Below are positions 52,264 through 60,624 of a stretch of DNA of 64,000 bases, in pieces. The stretch is taken from assembly GCF_016861695.1 (NCBI RefSeq), contig NZ_BOLP01000004.1, positions 372,001-436,000 of the forward strand, read 5' to 3'. This stretch comes from Levilactobacillus andaensis (GTDB lineage Bacteria > Bacillota > Bacilli > Lactobacillales > Lactobacillaceae). The notes beneath the pieces were generated by a model. That model made no database searches. It was given only the letters and a program-made list of their open reading frames with translations, and was not told the origin of the DNA. How positions within the stretch are numbered: the stretch's first letter is position 1; the number at the start of each line of letters is the position of its first letter. Position numbers and translations under genes: made by a program.

Positions 52264-52290
52264 ATGGTCGCACTGCGGCTTAGACTGTGC
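52264..52290 (+). repeat. SR-A remnant (ends only)
   Basis: GTCGCACTGCGGCT, the left end of SR-A, is followed at once by TAGACTGTGC, which resembles the right end (CTCTGATTGTGC). Everything between is missing, consistent with a deletion between the arms. Confidence 0.55.
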
Positions 52291-52511
52291 TTTCCCAGTT
52301 CAAAGCTTAAGATAACGATGACTTTCTAACTTTTAGACCGAATTTCTAGCAATTCTGTAATTTGGATTCTCACCGCAATGCTTATTGTCTCAGACCAGTA
52401 AGTACATGTTTAGGCGCAATACCTCACTCTTGATTTTCCCCATTCCCAACGCCCCAAAATCGTTCACCCGTTGTGCTATACTGGATAGCGTTAGGGGAAG
52501 GGGAAGTTCTC

Positions 52512-52766
52512 ATGAAAATCAACCGGGAGTTCATTTTTCATTGGCTCGGCTACAACAAGGTGACCAAGCATTACTCCAAATGGTGCCGAGTGCTCACCTA
52601 CTTATTTTGGCCAATTGCCGCGCTGGAAGCTATTGCGTGGTTCGTTGGTGGCAACGTGTGGTGGACGTTGCTGGTGAACGGACTGGCGGCACTTTATTTG
52701 CTGATTAGCGTGCCGTCATTTGCTATTGACCTCATTCGGATAGCCTACCGGGATGATCAGCATTAG
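52512..52766 (+). CDS. Small membrane protein
   Basis: 84 residues with two membrane helices (about 27-47 and 53-74) and a charged C-terminus (RIAYRDDQH). No family recognised. ATG 52512 has GGGGAAG upstream. A terminator follows at 52799-52852, and an SR-B element after that. The N-terminal helix carries FIFHWLGYNKVTKHYSKW, which is amphipathic. Confidence 0.7.
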   Translation: MKINREFIFHWLGYNKVTKHYSKWCRVLTYLFWPIAALEAIAWFVGGNVWWTLLVNGLAALYLLISVPSFAIDLIRIAYRDDQH

Positions 52767-52798
52767 GGGAATCTTATTTTTAAATGTTTTAGACACGT

Positions 52799-52852
52799 AA
52801 ATAGCGTTTGGACTGGTTGTGGTTACACACAGCCTTTCCAAACGCTATTTTT
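52799..52852 (+). terminator. Intrinsic terminator
   Basis: AAATAGCGTTTGGA pairs with TCCAAACGCTATTT, followed by TTGATTTT. Confidence 0.85.
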
Positions 52853-52875
52853 GATTTTATGGTGTTGAAACGTGC

Positions 52876-52978
52876 GCTCAAGGGCAGCTGGCTCCGCTTA
52901 ACACCGGTCAGCAAACAATCCAAACCCGGGATTATTCGCCGACCGCCGTTAATGCTCACCAGCTAACCGCCCTTGAGC
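52876..52978 (+). repeat. SR-B structured element, copy 2
   Basis: Closing stem GCTCAAGGGC/GCCCTTGAGC (10 bp), second stem AGCTGG (52886-52891)/CCAGCT (52959-52964), apical stems GGTC/GACC and AATCC/GGATT. Constant blocks CTCCGCTTAAC and GTTAATGCTCA as in copy 1. Confidence 0.88.
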
Positions 52979-52990
52979 CCACTCTATTCT

Positions 52991-54031
52991 TTATGCCGGT
53001 AAAACACTAACGCCTTCCGGAACCATGAAGTCTTTTTGAACCAAGGTCAACTTCCCGCTCTGGGCGTCGCGTTGGAACAGGCTAGCATTGTCGGAGTTTT
53101 GGTTAACGACCAGGAGTAAGCTCTGGTCTGAAGTCCAGTTGAAATCACGGGGGAAGTCACCTTCCGTGGAGATCCGTTGAACCGTGGTCAACGTGCCATC
53201 TTCGGCGGTCGCGAAGACCGTGATGGAGTTGTTGCCGCGGTTGGACACGTAGATGAAACGACCGTCACTGCTCATCCGAATGGCAGCGGAACCGTTGTGC
53301 GCCGTCCAGTCGTCAGGAATCGTCGAGATGATCGACTTCACCGTGAACTTGCCGGCAGCGGCATCGTAGTCTAACGTGGCCACGTTACTGCTTAATTCAC
53401 CGACCAAGTAAGCGACACCCTTCTTGGCGTCAAAGACGATGTGCCGTGGACCGTAGCCAGCTGGGAGATCAACGTGGCTGACGGGCGTCAATTTGCCAGC
53501 GTCAGAGACATCGTACAGATAAACCCTATCCGAACCCAAGTCACAAACGACTAACCGGTTATCGGGGGTCAAGTCAGCGAAATGGGGGTGAGGACCGTCG
53601 GCTTGTTCGGGTGCTGGACCAACTGGATCTTGGTCGATCACTTCGTCCGTTTCCGTCAACGTGCCGTCAGCAGCGATGGCGTAGACCTGAACCGCAGCGG
53701 TGTGGTAGTTGGCCGTGTAGACCAATTGACGCGCTTCGTCAACCGCGACATAGGCTGGTGAAGAACCGGTCGCCAAGACCTGTTGAATGGCCCGTGGCTT
53801 GTCTTCGCTCATATCGTAGATGATCAATCCACCGTGCGTAGCCCCGTCAGTTTCCTTCTTGTTGATGACATACAACCGCTTAGCCGCAGCCTTTGCGATG
53901 TAGGTTGGGCTCCCAGCTGATGCTAACCATTCACAATCCGTTAACTTCGGTGCCTTGGTGTCCACGCTGACCCGGTAGATGCCGCGACTAATCCGCTTGG
54001 TGTAAGTTCCAATATAAAAATCTTCCGTCAT
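52991..54031 (-). CDS. pgl: Lactonase family protein, 6-phosphogluconolactonase-like (YkgB/Pgl type)
   Basis: 346 residues forming a seven-bladed propeller. Family marks are FYIGTYTKRISRGIY at the start, GPHPHFADLTPD near residue 151 and GYGPRHIVFD near 195. It should hydrolyse 6-phosphogluconolactone in the pentose phosphate/phosphoketolase route, a central path in heterofermenters. ATG 54031 with GAAAGGGG is chosen over an upstream start. Monocistronic. Confidence 0.9.
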   Translation of the reverse strand: MTEDFYIGTYTKRISRGIYRVSVDTKAPKLTDCEWLASAGSPTYIAKAAAKRLYVINKKETDGATHGGLIIYDMSEDKPRAIQQVLATGSSPAYVAVDEARQLVYTANYHTAAVQVYAIAADGTLTETDEVIDQDPVGPAPEQADGPHPHFADLTPDNRLVVCDLGSDRVYLYDVSDAGKLTPVSHVDLPAGYGPRHIVFDAKKGVAYLVGELSSNVATLDYDAAAGKFTVKSIISTIPDDWTAHNGSAAIRMSSDGRFIYVSNRGNNSITVFATAEDGTLTTVQRISTEGDFPRDFNWTSDQSLLLVVNQNSDNASLFQRDAQSGKLTLVQKDFMVPEGVSVLPA

Positions 54032-54170
54032 GTGTGCTACCCCTTTCAACTTGCCAATATCACTTTCAAGTATAGCACAGCTGACCGATTAACACCGAGG
54101 AAGTCACTAGCGTTCAGCGGCATTTACCGGTACAATAGGGCTAAACAGATTCAGAAAGGAATCACCGCAC

Positions 54171-54620
54171 ATGTCTAGCTTCGAAGGGTATCATCCCCTT
54201 TTAACCCCCACGTTTCGTTTCGACTGGCTCACCCGCTTCAAGTTAAAAAACGTTGCCGACCTGACTAGTCAGGAGCTCGGTGAAACGGCTGACTGGGTCA
54301 ACACCACCATGCGTAACACCATGAGCCGCACCGCCTTGACTTGGGGCATCGAGCGGCGCCGCACCCACAAGTTGATCGGTTGGGGCGGCTTCACTGACCT
54401 TGATCTAATCGCGCATAAGGGGCAGGCCTGCTTGACTGGGAAACGCCTCCCCGCCGCCGAACAACAGGAAATCATTGACCGCTTAGTTAACTTTGGGCGT
54501 GAGGAACTTCAGTTGACCAAACTGACCTTACCAGATGCCACTCGACTGGACGATGCCGTTCTGCTTGCCGCTGGCTTTGTCCAAACGGACGGGCAGTGGC
54601 GCTGGACGCTACGTCGGTAA
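54171..54620 (+). CDS. GNAT-like acetyltransferase of the RimJ/RimL type
   Basis: 149 residues. The pattern is that of RimL-like GNAT proteins: an N-terminal TPTFRFDWLT block, WGIERRRTHKLIGWGGF (residues about 59-75) as the core strand pair, and LAAGFVQTDGQWRW at the end. The acetyl-CoA loop is less conserved than usual (RLPAAEQQEI in place of a clear RGxGxA), so activity is uncertain. ATG 54171 follows AGAAAGGAATC. A terminator comes right after. Confidence 0.75.
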   Translation: MSSFEGYHPLLTPTFRFDWLTRFKLKNVADLTSQELGETADWVNTTMRNTMSRTALTWGIERRRTHKLIGWGGFTDLDLIAHKGQACLTGKRLPAAEQQEIIDRLVNFGREELQLTKLTLPDATRLDDAVLLAAGFVQTDGQWRWTLRR

Positions 54621-54637
54621 CCTCAAATTGTAAACGA

Positions 54638-54668
54638 AAGAGTCTGGGAAACCTCCCAGACTCTTTTT
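54638..54668 (+). terminator. Intrinsic terminator
   Basis: AAAGAGTCTGGGA pairs with TCCCAGACTCTTT, followed by TTGG. Confidence 0.9.
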
Positions 54669-54707
54669 GGTGTCTCCGAATTTATATCGCCGAAACATGG
54701 GACAAAA

Positions 54708-54796
54708 GGCAGTCAACTCCGCTTAACCCCGATAGACAAACAATCCAAAACCGGGATTATTCGTCTATCGGGGTTAACACTCATTGACTAACCGCC
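54708..54796 (+). repeat. SR-B structured element, copy 3
   Basis: Closing GGC/GCC, second stem AGTCAA (54711-54716)/TTGACT (54784-54789), apical CCGATAGAC/GTCTATCGG and AATCC/GGATT. Constant blocks CTCCGCTTAAC and GTTAACACTCA. It overlaps the 3' end of a truncated sigma-like gene. Confidence 0.88.
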
Positions 54797-54982
54797 TCGT
54801 TCAAACTCAGGACCATCTGCTTCGAACTCTTGAGTTAACTTCACAAAAGTTATCAAGAATTCGCTATAGTAATCTTGCCAATTCAAACCAGCAATTTGCT
54901 CACGATAGCAATAACTCTTGGCACGTCTTTTAAGCTCCTGCTCGTACTTTTTAAATGCTTCCGTAGCCCGTTCTTCTAACAT
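54788..54982 (-). pseudogene. Truncated sigma factor-like gene
   Basis: 64 residues from ATG 54982 with AAAGGAATG upstream. The helical sequence (YEQELKRRAKSYCYREQIAG and DYYSEFLITFVKL) resembles the start of sigma-70 region 2 in short sigma factors such as ComX/SigH relatives. The frame ends inside SR-B copy 3, where FERGG and the stop are encoded by the element, so the rest of the gene has been lost. Confidence 0.45.
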
Positions 54983-55083
54983 CACTATCATTCCTTTCGT
55001 TAGATCAACTCAAATAAAACTTAAATTAATTTACTTACTAACTCGATTTTTTCGTCCCCTTTGTACGAAATGACACGAAAAAA

Positions 55084-55124
55084 GGTCACACCTTCAAGTC
55101 TCAATGGACTATCAGGGTGTGACC
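55084..55124. terminator. Hairpin, possible terminator
   Basis: GGTCACACC pairs with GGTGTGACC; AAAAAA precedes it, giving a T run on the minus strand. Confidence 0.5.
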
Positions 55125-55166
55125 AATCAGGTTACTTTCGCTGAATGTTGTTTATCTTATTCAATA

Positions 55167-55385
55167 CTAGGGGGGTACCTTTAACGACCATTCTAATCGA
55201 CAATCACCAGCTAATACACTGAACCATACTTGGTAGCAACAGTATCTTAGCAAACCGTTGTTATTAGGAAACAGTTTATATACATGCTTCAAGCCGCCAA
55301 TTTCATCTCTGGGGAGAGGTGAAATTATCTTGGGTCTTTCGTGCTTAGGGGGAGTTAAAAATGGACGATTTTCACAATTTTTCAC
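55167..55385 (-). CDS. Doubtful 72-residue frame, possibly a gene fragment
   Basis: A minus-strand frame with a GTG start and no clear ribosome site. Its composition (KHERPKIISPLPRDEIGGLK, then YCCYQVWFSVLAGDCRLEW) looks protein-like, but I recognise no family. It lies in a 530-base AT-rich area of decayed sequence. It may be a piece of an acquired gene. Confidence 0.25.
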   Translation of the reverse strand: MKNCENRPFLTPPKHERPKIISPLPRDEIGGLKHVYKLFPNNNGLLRYCCYQVWFSVLAGDCRLEWSLKVPP

Positions 55386-55515
55386 ATACTAAATAAAAAG
55401 TATACGCAAATTGTAAAGAACCCATGTTTAAAATTCGCTGTTGGAAATATCTTAATTACTTATTTTAAGACTAATTCCATCTTGTATTTTAGTTGAGATT
55501 ATCAGTCTTGATAAG

Positions 55516-56412
55516 TTACTCTTCAACCAAAATCACTATTGATTGACCGTCTACAGCCTTCTCGTTGTATGAATCAATCGGCTCAATCCCACCACCAATG
55601 CGCCAGCCTTTATCATATTGAAGACGCGTTGCTAAATCATATCCTGCATTTGCCAAGGCCTGTGTTACCTCTGCATTACTATCTGGATCTTTAACAACGA
55701 AAGTGATTACTCGAAAGTCTTTAAAAGTTACACCATCAGCAGTCAATAGTGTACTGAATTTTTGCTGTTCTTCACTATCATTATTACTTTCTAAAATATA
55801 CTGAGCATCTCTTCCTAAAAATTGATTTGCTGCATCCTCTACGCCCTCATCATAAACTGTGTTGGGGAATTGTTTCATCAAATTAATATCTGCCGGTTGC
55901 AAATCATATTTGGGGATATACGGCGTCCAATCCATCGCTGAAGTTGTTGCTGTTGCTGGTGTTGTGTTATCACTCGTAGTAGTTGAGCTAGTTCCAGTCG
56001 TACTCGTCGATGGCGTTGCAACCGGCACACTAGTCTTCGCTTTCTGCGTCGAACTAGCATCATTCAAATACCCTCGCCAAATCCAGCCACCGTGCTGGCC
56101 ATCCGCACTGTTCACATGGTAATAAATCAAGTAGTTCCCGGAATCCACGTCGTACAACTCTTCATGGGCATTCGTATACCAGACCATATCTGGCGTGTTG
56201 CTATTGTAGTCATACCGAATGCCTAGATGTTCCGAATAGCGCGCGCCCTGAGTCGCTACCAATGCGTGCTTGCCCATACTCCGCCGCCAAACTAAGCGCA
56301 CCGAGTTAGACCGACTGGCGGAGTATTGTGAACTCGCCGAAGCAGTTAGCGTGCCGCCAACTAGTCCTAAACCAACGCTCGTGGCAATAATACCTTTGAC
56401 AATTTTTTTCAT
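55516..56412 (-). CDS. Secreted protein with SH3/GW-like wall-binding domain
   Basis: 298 residues. Signal peptide 1-26 (ending ASASS). Residues about 35-118 are a GW/SH3-like module (RSNSVRLVWRRSMGKHALVA, then WIWRGYL), as in the N-terminus of DacA here. A Thr/Ser-rich linker (about 125-165) leads to a C-terminal domain of about 130 residues of unknown fold (DFRVITFVVKDPDSNAEVTQ). It is probably bound to the cell wall. A broken paralogue lies just upstream. Confidence 0.8.
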   Translation of the reverse strand: MKKIVKGIIATSVGLGLVGGTLTASASSQYSASRSNSVRLVWRRSMGKHALVATQGARYSEHLGIRYDYNSNTPDMVWYTNAHEELYDVDSGNYLIYYHVNSADGQHGGWIWRGYLNDASSTQKAKTSVPVATPSTSTTGTSSTTTSDNTTPATATTSAMDWTPYIPKYDLQPADINLMKQFPNTVYDEGVEDAANQFLGRDAQYILESNNDSEEQQKFSTLLTADGVTFKDFRVITFVVKDPDSNAEVTQALANAGYDLATRLQYDKGWRIGGGIEPIDSYNEKAVDGQSIVILVEE

Positions 56413-56510
56413 TCTAATTGCCTTCCTCTCATTGCACCTAGTTTAGTCAGAACGCTATTTCTCGGCCACATAAACGGTGAGCACAGTCGCTGATAGTAAA
56501 GGTTCGGCCC

Positions 56511-56741
56511 TCAATTAATCTGGCCGCACGAAAAAGCGGTCAGCGTGCTCAAATCCCCGTAGCCATAACCCAAGTGCTTCGAATAGCGAGCACCTTTACC
56601 CGTCGCATGAACCGCGTGTCGGCCCATCGACCGCCGCCGGATTAACCTGATTGAATTTGACCGTTGTGCCGAATACTGAGCCTTCGCCGCTGCGGTCACC
56701 GTCATCCCCGTTGACGCTAGACCAACCACCGCAACGGTCAT
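56511..56741 (-). pseudogene. Broken paralogue of the 55516 secreted protein
   Basis: The frame encodes AQYSAQRSNSIRLIRRRSMG and GARYSKHLGYGYGDL, clearly related to residues 28-65 of the neighbour. It stops soon after. Upstream, GAGGAGG lies 45 bases before the ATG and a stop codon separates it from the expected start of the signal peptide, so both ends are damaged. Confidence 0.7.
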
Positions 56742-56849
56742 AGCAACGCGTTGTCAAATCTATTTAACCTGCCAACCTCCTCTGTAAGCTGCCCTCAGCG
56801 TAGCATATCCCCAGCGACAGTTACGAGTCCTTTCGAATTGCCCCTATGA

Positions 56850-56888
56850 AAAAGTCCCCCGCCAAATTAATGGGTGGGAGACTTGTTT
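56850..56888. terminator. Hairpin, probable terminator
   Basis: AAGTCCCCCGCC pairs imperfectly with GGGTGGGAGACTT, followed by GTTTT. Confidence 0.55.
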
Positions 56889-56923
56889 TAGTATCGTTTT
56901 AATTGTCGTGTAAATGAGCTTCT

Positions 56924-57000
56924 TCGCCTTACCGACCGGCCATCTATGGATTGAACCGGCACGCCTGAGCCCATGTCTGACGACCTCTTGGCCTGCACTG
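56924..57000 (+). repeat. SR-C remnant (copy 3, internally deleted)
   Basis: Keeps CGCCTTACCG at the left and CACGCCTGAGCCCATGTCTG with CGACCTCT at the right of SR-C. About 100 internal bases are missing and the closing stem is damaged. Confidence 0.7.
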
Positions 57001-57096
57001 TGTTTTCCTGTCAATTAGGCAAATGACCACATGGATCTTTAACGATCACACCATGACATTGTAGGCCGAAAATTCCGCTAGTTACCATGACAGAGC

Positions 57097-57290
57097 ACAG
57101 TCAGAGCCGGAGGAGGCCAGGGATGTAGCCAGCCGTGACGACGATGTTAGTCGGGGTTATTTCCCGGCTTACATCGTGGGACGACCTCGGAGACACGTGA
57201 TCTTCGTGGCTTTGAGGCGAGCCGGAAGCCCGAACCTCAGGCTGGAGGCGTTCCCCACAGCAGGCGGAATCCCTGGCAGCCGGAGTGCGG
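57097..57290 (-). repeat. SR-A structured element, copy 5
   Basis: Full length, reverse orientation. Hairpin 3 ACGATGT (57141-57147)/ACATCGT (57171-57177), hairpin 2 CCTC...AAAG/CTCC...GAGG, hairpin 1 AGCC/GGCT. The closing stem GCCAGGGAT/ATCCCTGGC is perfect. Confidence 0.88.
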
Positions 57291-57309
57291 CAATTCTAAC
57301 ACAATCCCA

Positions 57310-58899
57310 CTAGTCCTCATTAACTCGCTGATTCAACTCCTCAGCGATGCGGAACGACTCGCTGTAGTAAGCGTCGTGCACGCCCAGGTAGTAGCAGGCC
57401 AAGCTCCCGGCCGCCACGAACACGAAGTCCAGCGGATAAGGCATCGTGCCCAGCCCACCGAATTCCGTGCTCCCCATCAGCGACATGATGGTCAGCCAGA
57501 CCATTTCGGCTAACAACCACCGGCTGCCCTTGAGGCTCGCCCGTAGTGACTGCCACCCCGCTGGTTTTCGGATCTCATAATACACGTAGCAGACCAGCCC
57601 CAGCGCAATCACGCCGAAGACCTCAATCGTGGTCGGCCACTTGGCCCAGTAGATGGCCAGGCTTGCCAGCACGTAGGCCAGCGGTGCCCACCAGTTCAGC
57701 CCGTGCAGTCGAAATGGCCGGACAAACTTAGGTCCCTGCTGGCGGAGCGCCGTCACCGTGACCGGTCCGGTCAGATAGGCGATCAGCGTGGACGTCGAAA
57801 TCACGTTGGACAGCGTGCTCCAATTACGAAAGCCCGCGACCAATACGACACCGAGCAGCATATTGACGATCATCGCGCGCCGCGGCGTCTGGTATTTCCG
57901 GTTGATCTCCCCCAATTTTGTCGGCACGTGCTTGGTCCCGGTCATGGCGGCCAGGGCCCGACTCGTCGTCGCCACAAAGGAGACCCCGGTGCCAAATGGT
58001 GACACAAAGGCGTCCAAATACAACAGTGTCGACAGCCAGCCCAAGTTCAACAGGATGGCGAGGTCGGCAAATGGCGACTGGAAGTTGACGCCCCGCCAGC
58101 CATGTTGCAGCATCCCCGCTGGCACGGCCCCAATGAAGGCGACCTGCAGCATCGTGTAGATCACGGTACTGATTCCAAAGGCGATGACGATGCCCCAAAG
58201 AATGTTGCGCTCCGGGTGCTCGATCTCATTACCCATGTTGATGGTCGTCTGAAAGGCGTTGTAGGAAAAGATGATGCCGGCGGCCGTGGTCGCGGAGAAG
58301 ATCGATGCGCTCCCGGCCGGCATGAAGCCCGCGGTGTGCGCAAAGTTTTGCGGCTCAAAACCCGTCCAGATCAAGACGATGATGGTCAACGTGGGAATGG
58401 CTAATTTAAAAATCGAAATAAAACTCGTAAATCGAGTTAACAGCTTTACCGACCAAAAGTTCAGGAGGGTAAAGGCCAGAATGAACAGGAAGACGATCAC
58501 TAATCCTTGATTGGTGATGTTGCCGTCCCGCAAGAACCCGCGCGTCCAATTGGCCCAGGACCACGGCCAGGAGCTCATGTACTGGACCGCCGCCACCGCT
58601 TCGATCGGAATAATCGTTAAGAGGGACAACCAATTCGACCACCCGGCCACAAACCCCAATAAGGGGCCGTGGGAGAAGGCGGCGTACTGGCTCATCCCGC
58701 CACTCGTGGGAAACATCGTTCCCAATTCAATATAATTCACTGCAATTAGGCCAATGACAACGGCCCCTAAGATCCATGATAAAACTGCGGCTGGACCAGC
58801 GATTTGTGCGGCCATCCCGGCCCCAAACAACCACCCCGAGCCAATGATGGCACTCAGCGTTAACATGACTAGAGAGTATAAACTCATCTTGCGCTTCAA
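57310..58899 (-). CDS. APC superfamily amino acid permease
   Basis: 529 residues with 12-14 membrane helices. The APC start signature is LTLSAIIGSGWLFGA (residues about 10-24) followed by ELGTMFPTSGGMSQYAAF and FSYNAFQTTINMGNEIEHPE. It belongs with aspartate/glutamate-type or broad-range amino acid permeases; the substrate is not certain. TTG 58899 (LKRKMSLYS) is preferred since GTGGGG lies upstream and the family begins there; a longer frame starts at 59001. A structured leader lies upstream. Confidence 0.9.
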   Translation of the reverse strand: MKRKMSLYSLVMLTLSAIIGSGWLFGAGMAAQIAGPAAVLSWILGAVVIGLIAVNYIELGTMFPTSGGMSQYAAFSHGPLLGFVAGWSNWLSLLTIIPIEAVAAVQYMSSWPWSWANWTRGFLRDGNITNQGLVIVFLFILAFTLLNFWSVKLLTRFTSFISIFKLAIPTLTIIVLIWTGFEPQNFAHTAGFMPAGSASIFSATTAAGIIFSYNAFQTTINMGNEIEHPERNILWGIVIAFGISTVIYTMLQVAFIGAVPAGMLQHGWRGVNFQSPFADLAILLNLGWLSTLLYLDAFVSPFGTGVSFVATTSRALAAMTGTKHVPTKLGEINRKYQTPRRAMIVNMLLGVVLVAGFRNWSTLSNVISTSTLIAYLTGPVTVTALRQQGPKFVRPFRLHGLNWWAPLAYVLASLAIYWAKWPTTIEVFGVIALGLVCYVYYEIRKPAGWQSLRASLKGSRWLLAEMVWLTIMSLMGSTEFGGLGTMPYPLDFVFVAAGSLACYYLGVHDAYYSESFRIAEELNQRVNED

Positions 58900-58943
58900 G
58901 CCAAATTCCCCACTTTCAAAAAATGATTCGTCAGTTGTTCTTA

Positions 58944-58984
58944 GGTGGGCGCCGGCAAGTTCACCTGCGCCACCGTGTTCGGTC
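58944..58984 (-). promoter_or_regulatory. Structured leader of APC permease
   Basis: GGTGGCGC and GCGCCCACC form a strong hairpin (58944-58974). Just before it GACCGAACAC (58975-58984) repeats the left arm of the upstream VIT terminator and could pair with that terminator's right arm. Possible attenuator. Confidence 0.4.
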
Positions 58985-59010
58985 AGCCTCACTCTAAGCA
59001 AAGACTGGAT

Positions 59011-59070
59011 ACAAAAGGACCGAACACCTCGTCGATTTCAACAACGACCCAATCTGACGTGTTCGGCCCA
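59011..59070 (-). terminator. Intrinsic terminator of VIT operon
   Basis: On the minus strand GGCCGAACACGTC pairs with GACGAGGTGTTCGGTCC, followed by TTTTGT. Confidence 0.75.
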
Positions 59071-59119
59071 TTTTACACTTGCTCTCTGGCAATGCCATAA
59101 GAAAGTGGGAATAATCTGC

Positions 59120-59824
59120 TTAGAAGAACTGACCAACGTAGTAGTGAATAAACATGGTAATAATGCCGACAATCAGGTTCCGAATAATGGCTGTCTTCAC
59201 CAGTCCATGGCCTAATTTAGCACTCAGAAAACCCGTCAACGTGACGGACAACAGCACGGCCACAATGGTCGCTGGCCACTGGGTTGCGGCTGGAAAGAGC
59301 GTCATGGCAACCAGTGGGAAGGTCCCACCCAAAGCCGCCGCGAACAGTGAGGAAAAGGCGGCGTCCCAAGGGTTCATGTAGTGGCCGAGTTGAATGTCTT
59401 CCTTAACGTTGACGACCGTGCCCAGCGCGTCCTTACTCATCAGGTCCTTGGCGATGGCCAGTGACGTTTCCTCGCTGACCCCGCGGTCCAGGTAAAACTG
59501 TTGGACGGATTTCAGCTGACCCGCATAATCCGTGTCCAGCAACCGTTCTTCCTTCGCCACGGCCGCCTTTTCGGTATCCTTTTGCGTGCTGACGGAGGCG
59601 TATTCGCCAGACGCCATGGAAAAGGCGCAGGCCAGCAGGTCGGATAAACCGGCGATAAAAATCGTAAACTGGTTGTTCGTTGCGGCGGCGACACTGAACA
59701 GGACCCCGACAACCGTCAAAATCCCATCATTTGAGCCCAGAACGCCGGCCCGCAACGTGTTGAGCTTTTCTTCCATTGTTTGATGTTGCTTTTTAGCTTT
59801 CTTCAATTCTCGATTTGCAACCAT
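59120..59824 (-). CDS. VIT family (CCC1/VIT1) iron/manganese transporter
   Basis: 234 residues with five membrane helices. The family signature is LRAGVLGSNDGILTVVGVLF near residue 24 and FSMASGEYASVSTQKDTEKA near residue 69, then a cytosolic metal-binding arm with Glu-rich segments (about 95-140). It moves Fe2+ or Mn2+ out of the cytosol. It is 14 bases after a paralogue, so two VIT proteins are made together. The promoter upstream of the pair has a PerR-type box. Confidence 0.92.
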   Translation of the reverse strand: MVANRELKKAKKQHQTMEEKLNTLRAGVLGSNDGILTVVGVLFSVAAATNNQFTIFIAGLSDLLACAFSMASGEYASVSTQKDTEKAAVAKEERLLDTDYAGQLKSVQQFYLDRGVSEETSLAIAKDLMSKDALGTVVNVKEDIQLGHYMNPWDAAFSSLFAAALGGTFPLVAMTLFPAATQWPATIVAVLLSVTLTGFLSAKLGHGLVKTAIIRNLIVGIITMFIHYYVGQFF

Positions 59825-59837
59825 AGTTGAGCCTCCC

Positions 59838-60524
59838 CTAAGCGAATAAGCTACCGATGCCGTAGGTGACCAGCATCGTTAAAATTCCGGCAATGACGTT
59901 ACGCGCCGTCCCGTTTCGACGGTTCGCATTCCCCAGCATCGCCGCCACGTAACCGGTAATCGACAGCGCCACGACCACGGCCAAGAAGGTCCCCAGGATG
60001 CGCCATTTTGCTGGCAACAGGGTAATCGACAACAGTGGCAGAATCGACCCGGTTGGGAAGGAGATCATTGACGCAATCGCTGCGGAAAATGGATTAGTGT
60101 ACTCACCAGCGTTAAAGCCAAATCGCTCACGGACGGTGGTCTTCACTGGATCCTCGGCCATCATTTCTTTCGTGGCCTGTTCCGCCAGCTCCGGTTTGAT
60201 GCCGGTCGCCGCATACTTGTCACGGACAAAGGAAAACTCATCATCATAATTGTCATCCAACGCGACCGTCTGAGTTTCAATGGCCTTACGTTGCGCGTCC
60301 TTTTGCGTGTTGACCGAGACATACTCGCCCATCGCCATGGAGACTGTCCCGGCAATCATTCCGGCAATCCCGGAAATAAAGATGGCGTAACTACTGGTGG
60401 CCGCCCCCGCGACACCAATAACAATCCCAGCAACGGAAAGAATCCCGTCGTTAGCCCCCATCACACTAGCCCGCAGCACGTTGATCCGTTGCGCCAACGT
60501 GGCCTGCTTTTTTACCTTTTTCAT
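59838..60524 (-). CDS. VIT family (CCC1/VIT1) iron/manganese transporter
   Basis: 228 residues, same layout as its neighbour: LRASVMGANDGILSVAGIVI near residue 20 and VSMAMGEYVSVNTQKDAQRK near residue 65, then a metal-sensing arm. ATG 60524 with GGGGGCGA is used; a longer frame starts further up. First gene of the two-gene operon, divergent from the Fur-family regulator that probably controls it. Two diverged copies may form a heterodimer or handle different metals. Confidence 0.92.
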   Translation of the reverse strand: MKKVKKQATLAQRINVLRASVMGANDGILSVAGIVIGVAGAATSSYAIFISGIAGMIAGTVSMAMGEYVSVNTQKDAQRKAIETQTVALDDNYDDEFSFVRDKYAATGIKPELAEQATKEMMAEDPVKTTVRERFGFNAGEYTNPFSAAIASMISFPTGSILPLLSITLLPAKWRILGTFLAVVVALSITGYVAAMLGNANRRNGTARNVIAGILTMLVTYGIGSLFA

Positions 60525-60624
60525 AACTACTTCGCCCCCAAAAGATTTCCGATAATTCAATCATATTATAGTTTAACACTAGTTAGAAACAAAAGTTAGG
60601 TGTATCTAATTAATCTCAGCTAAT

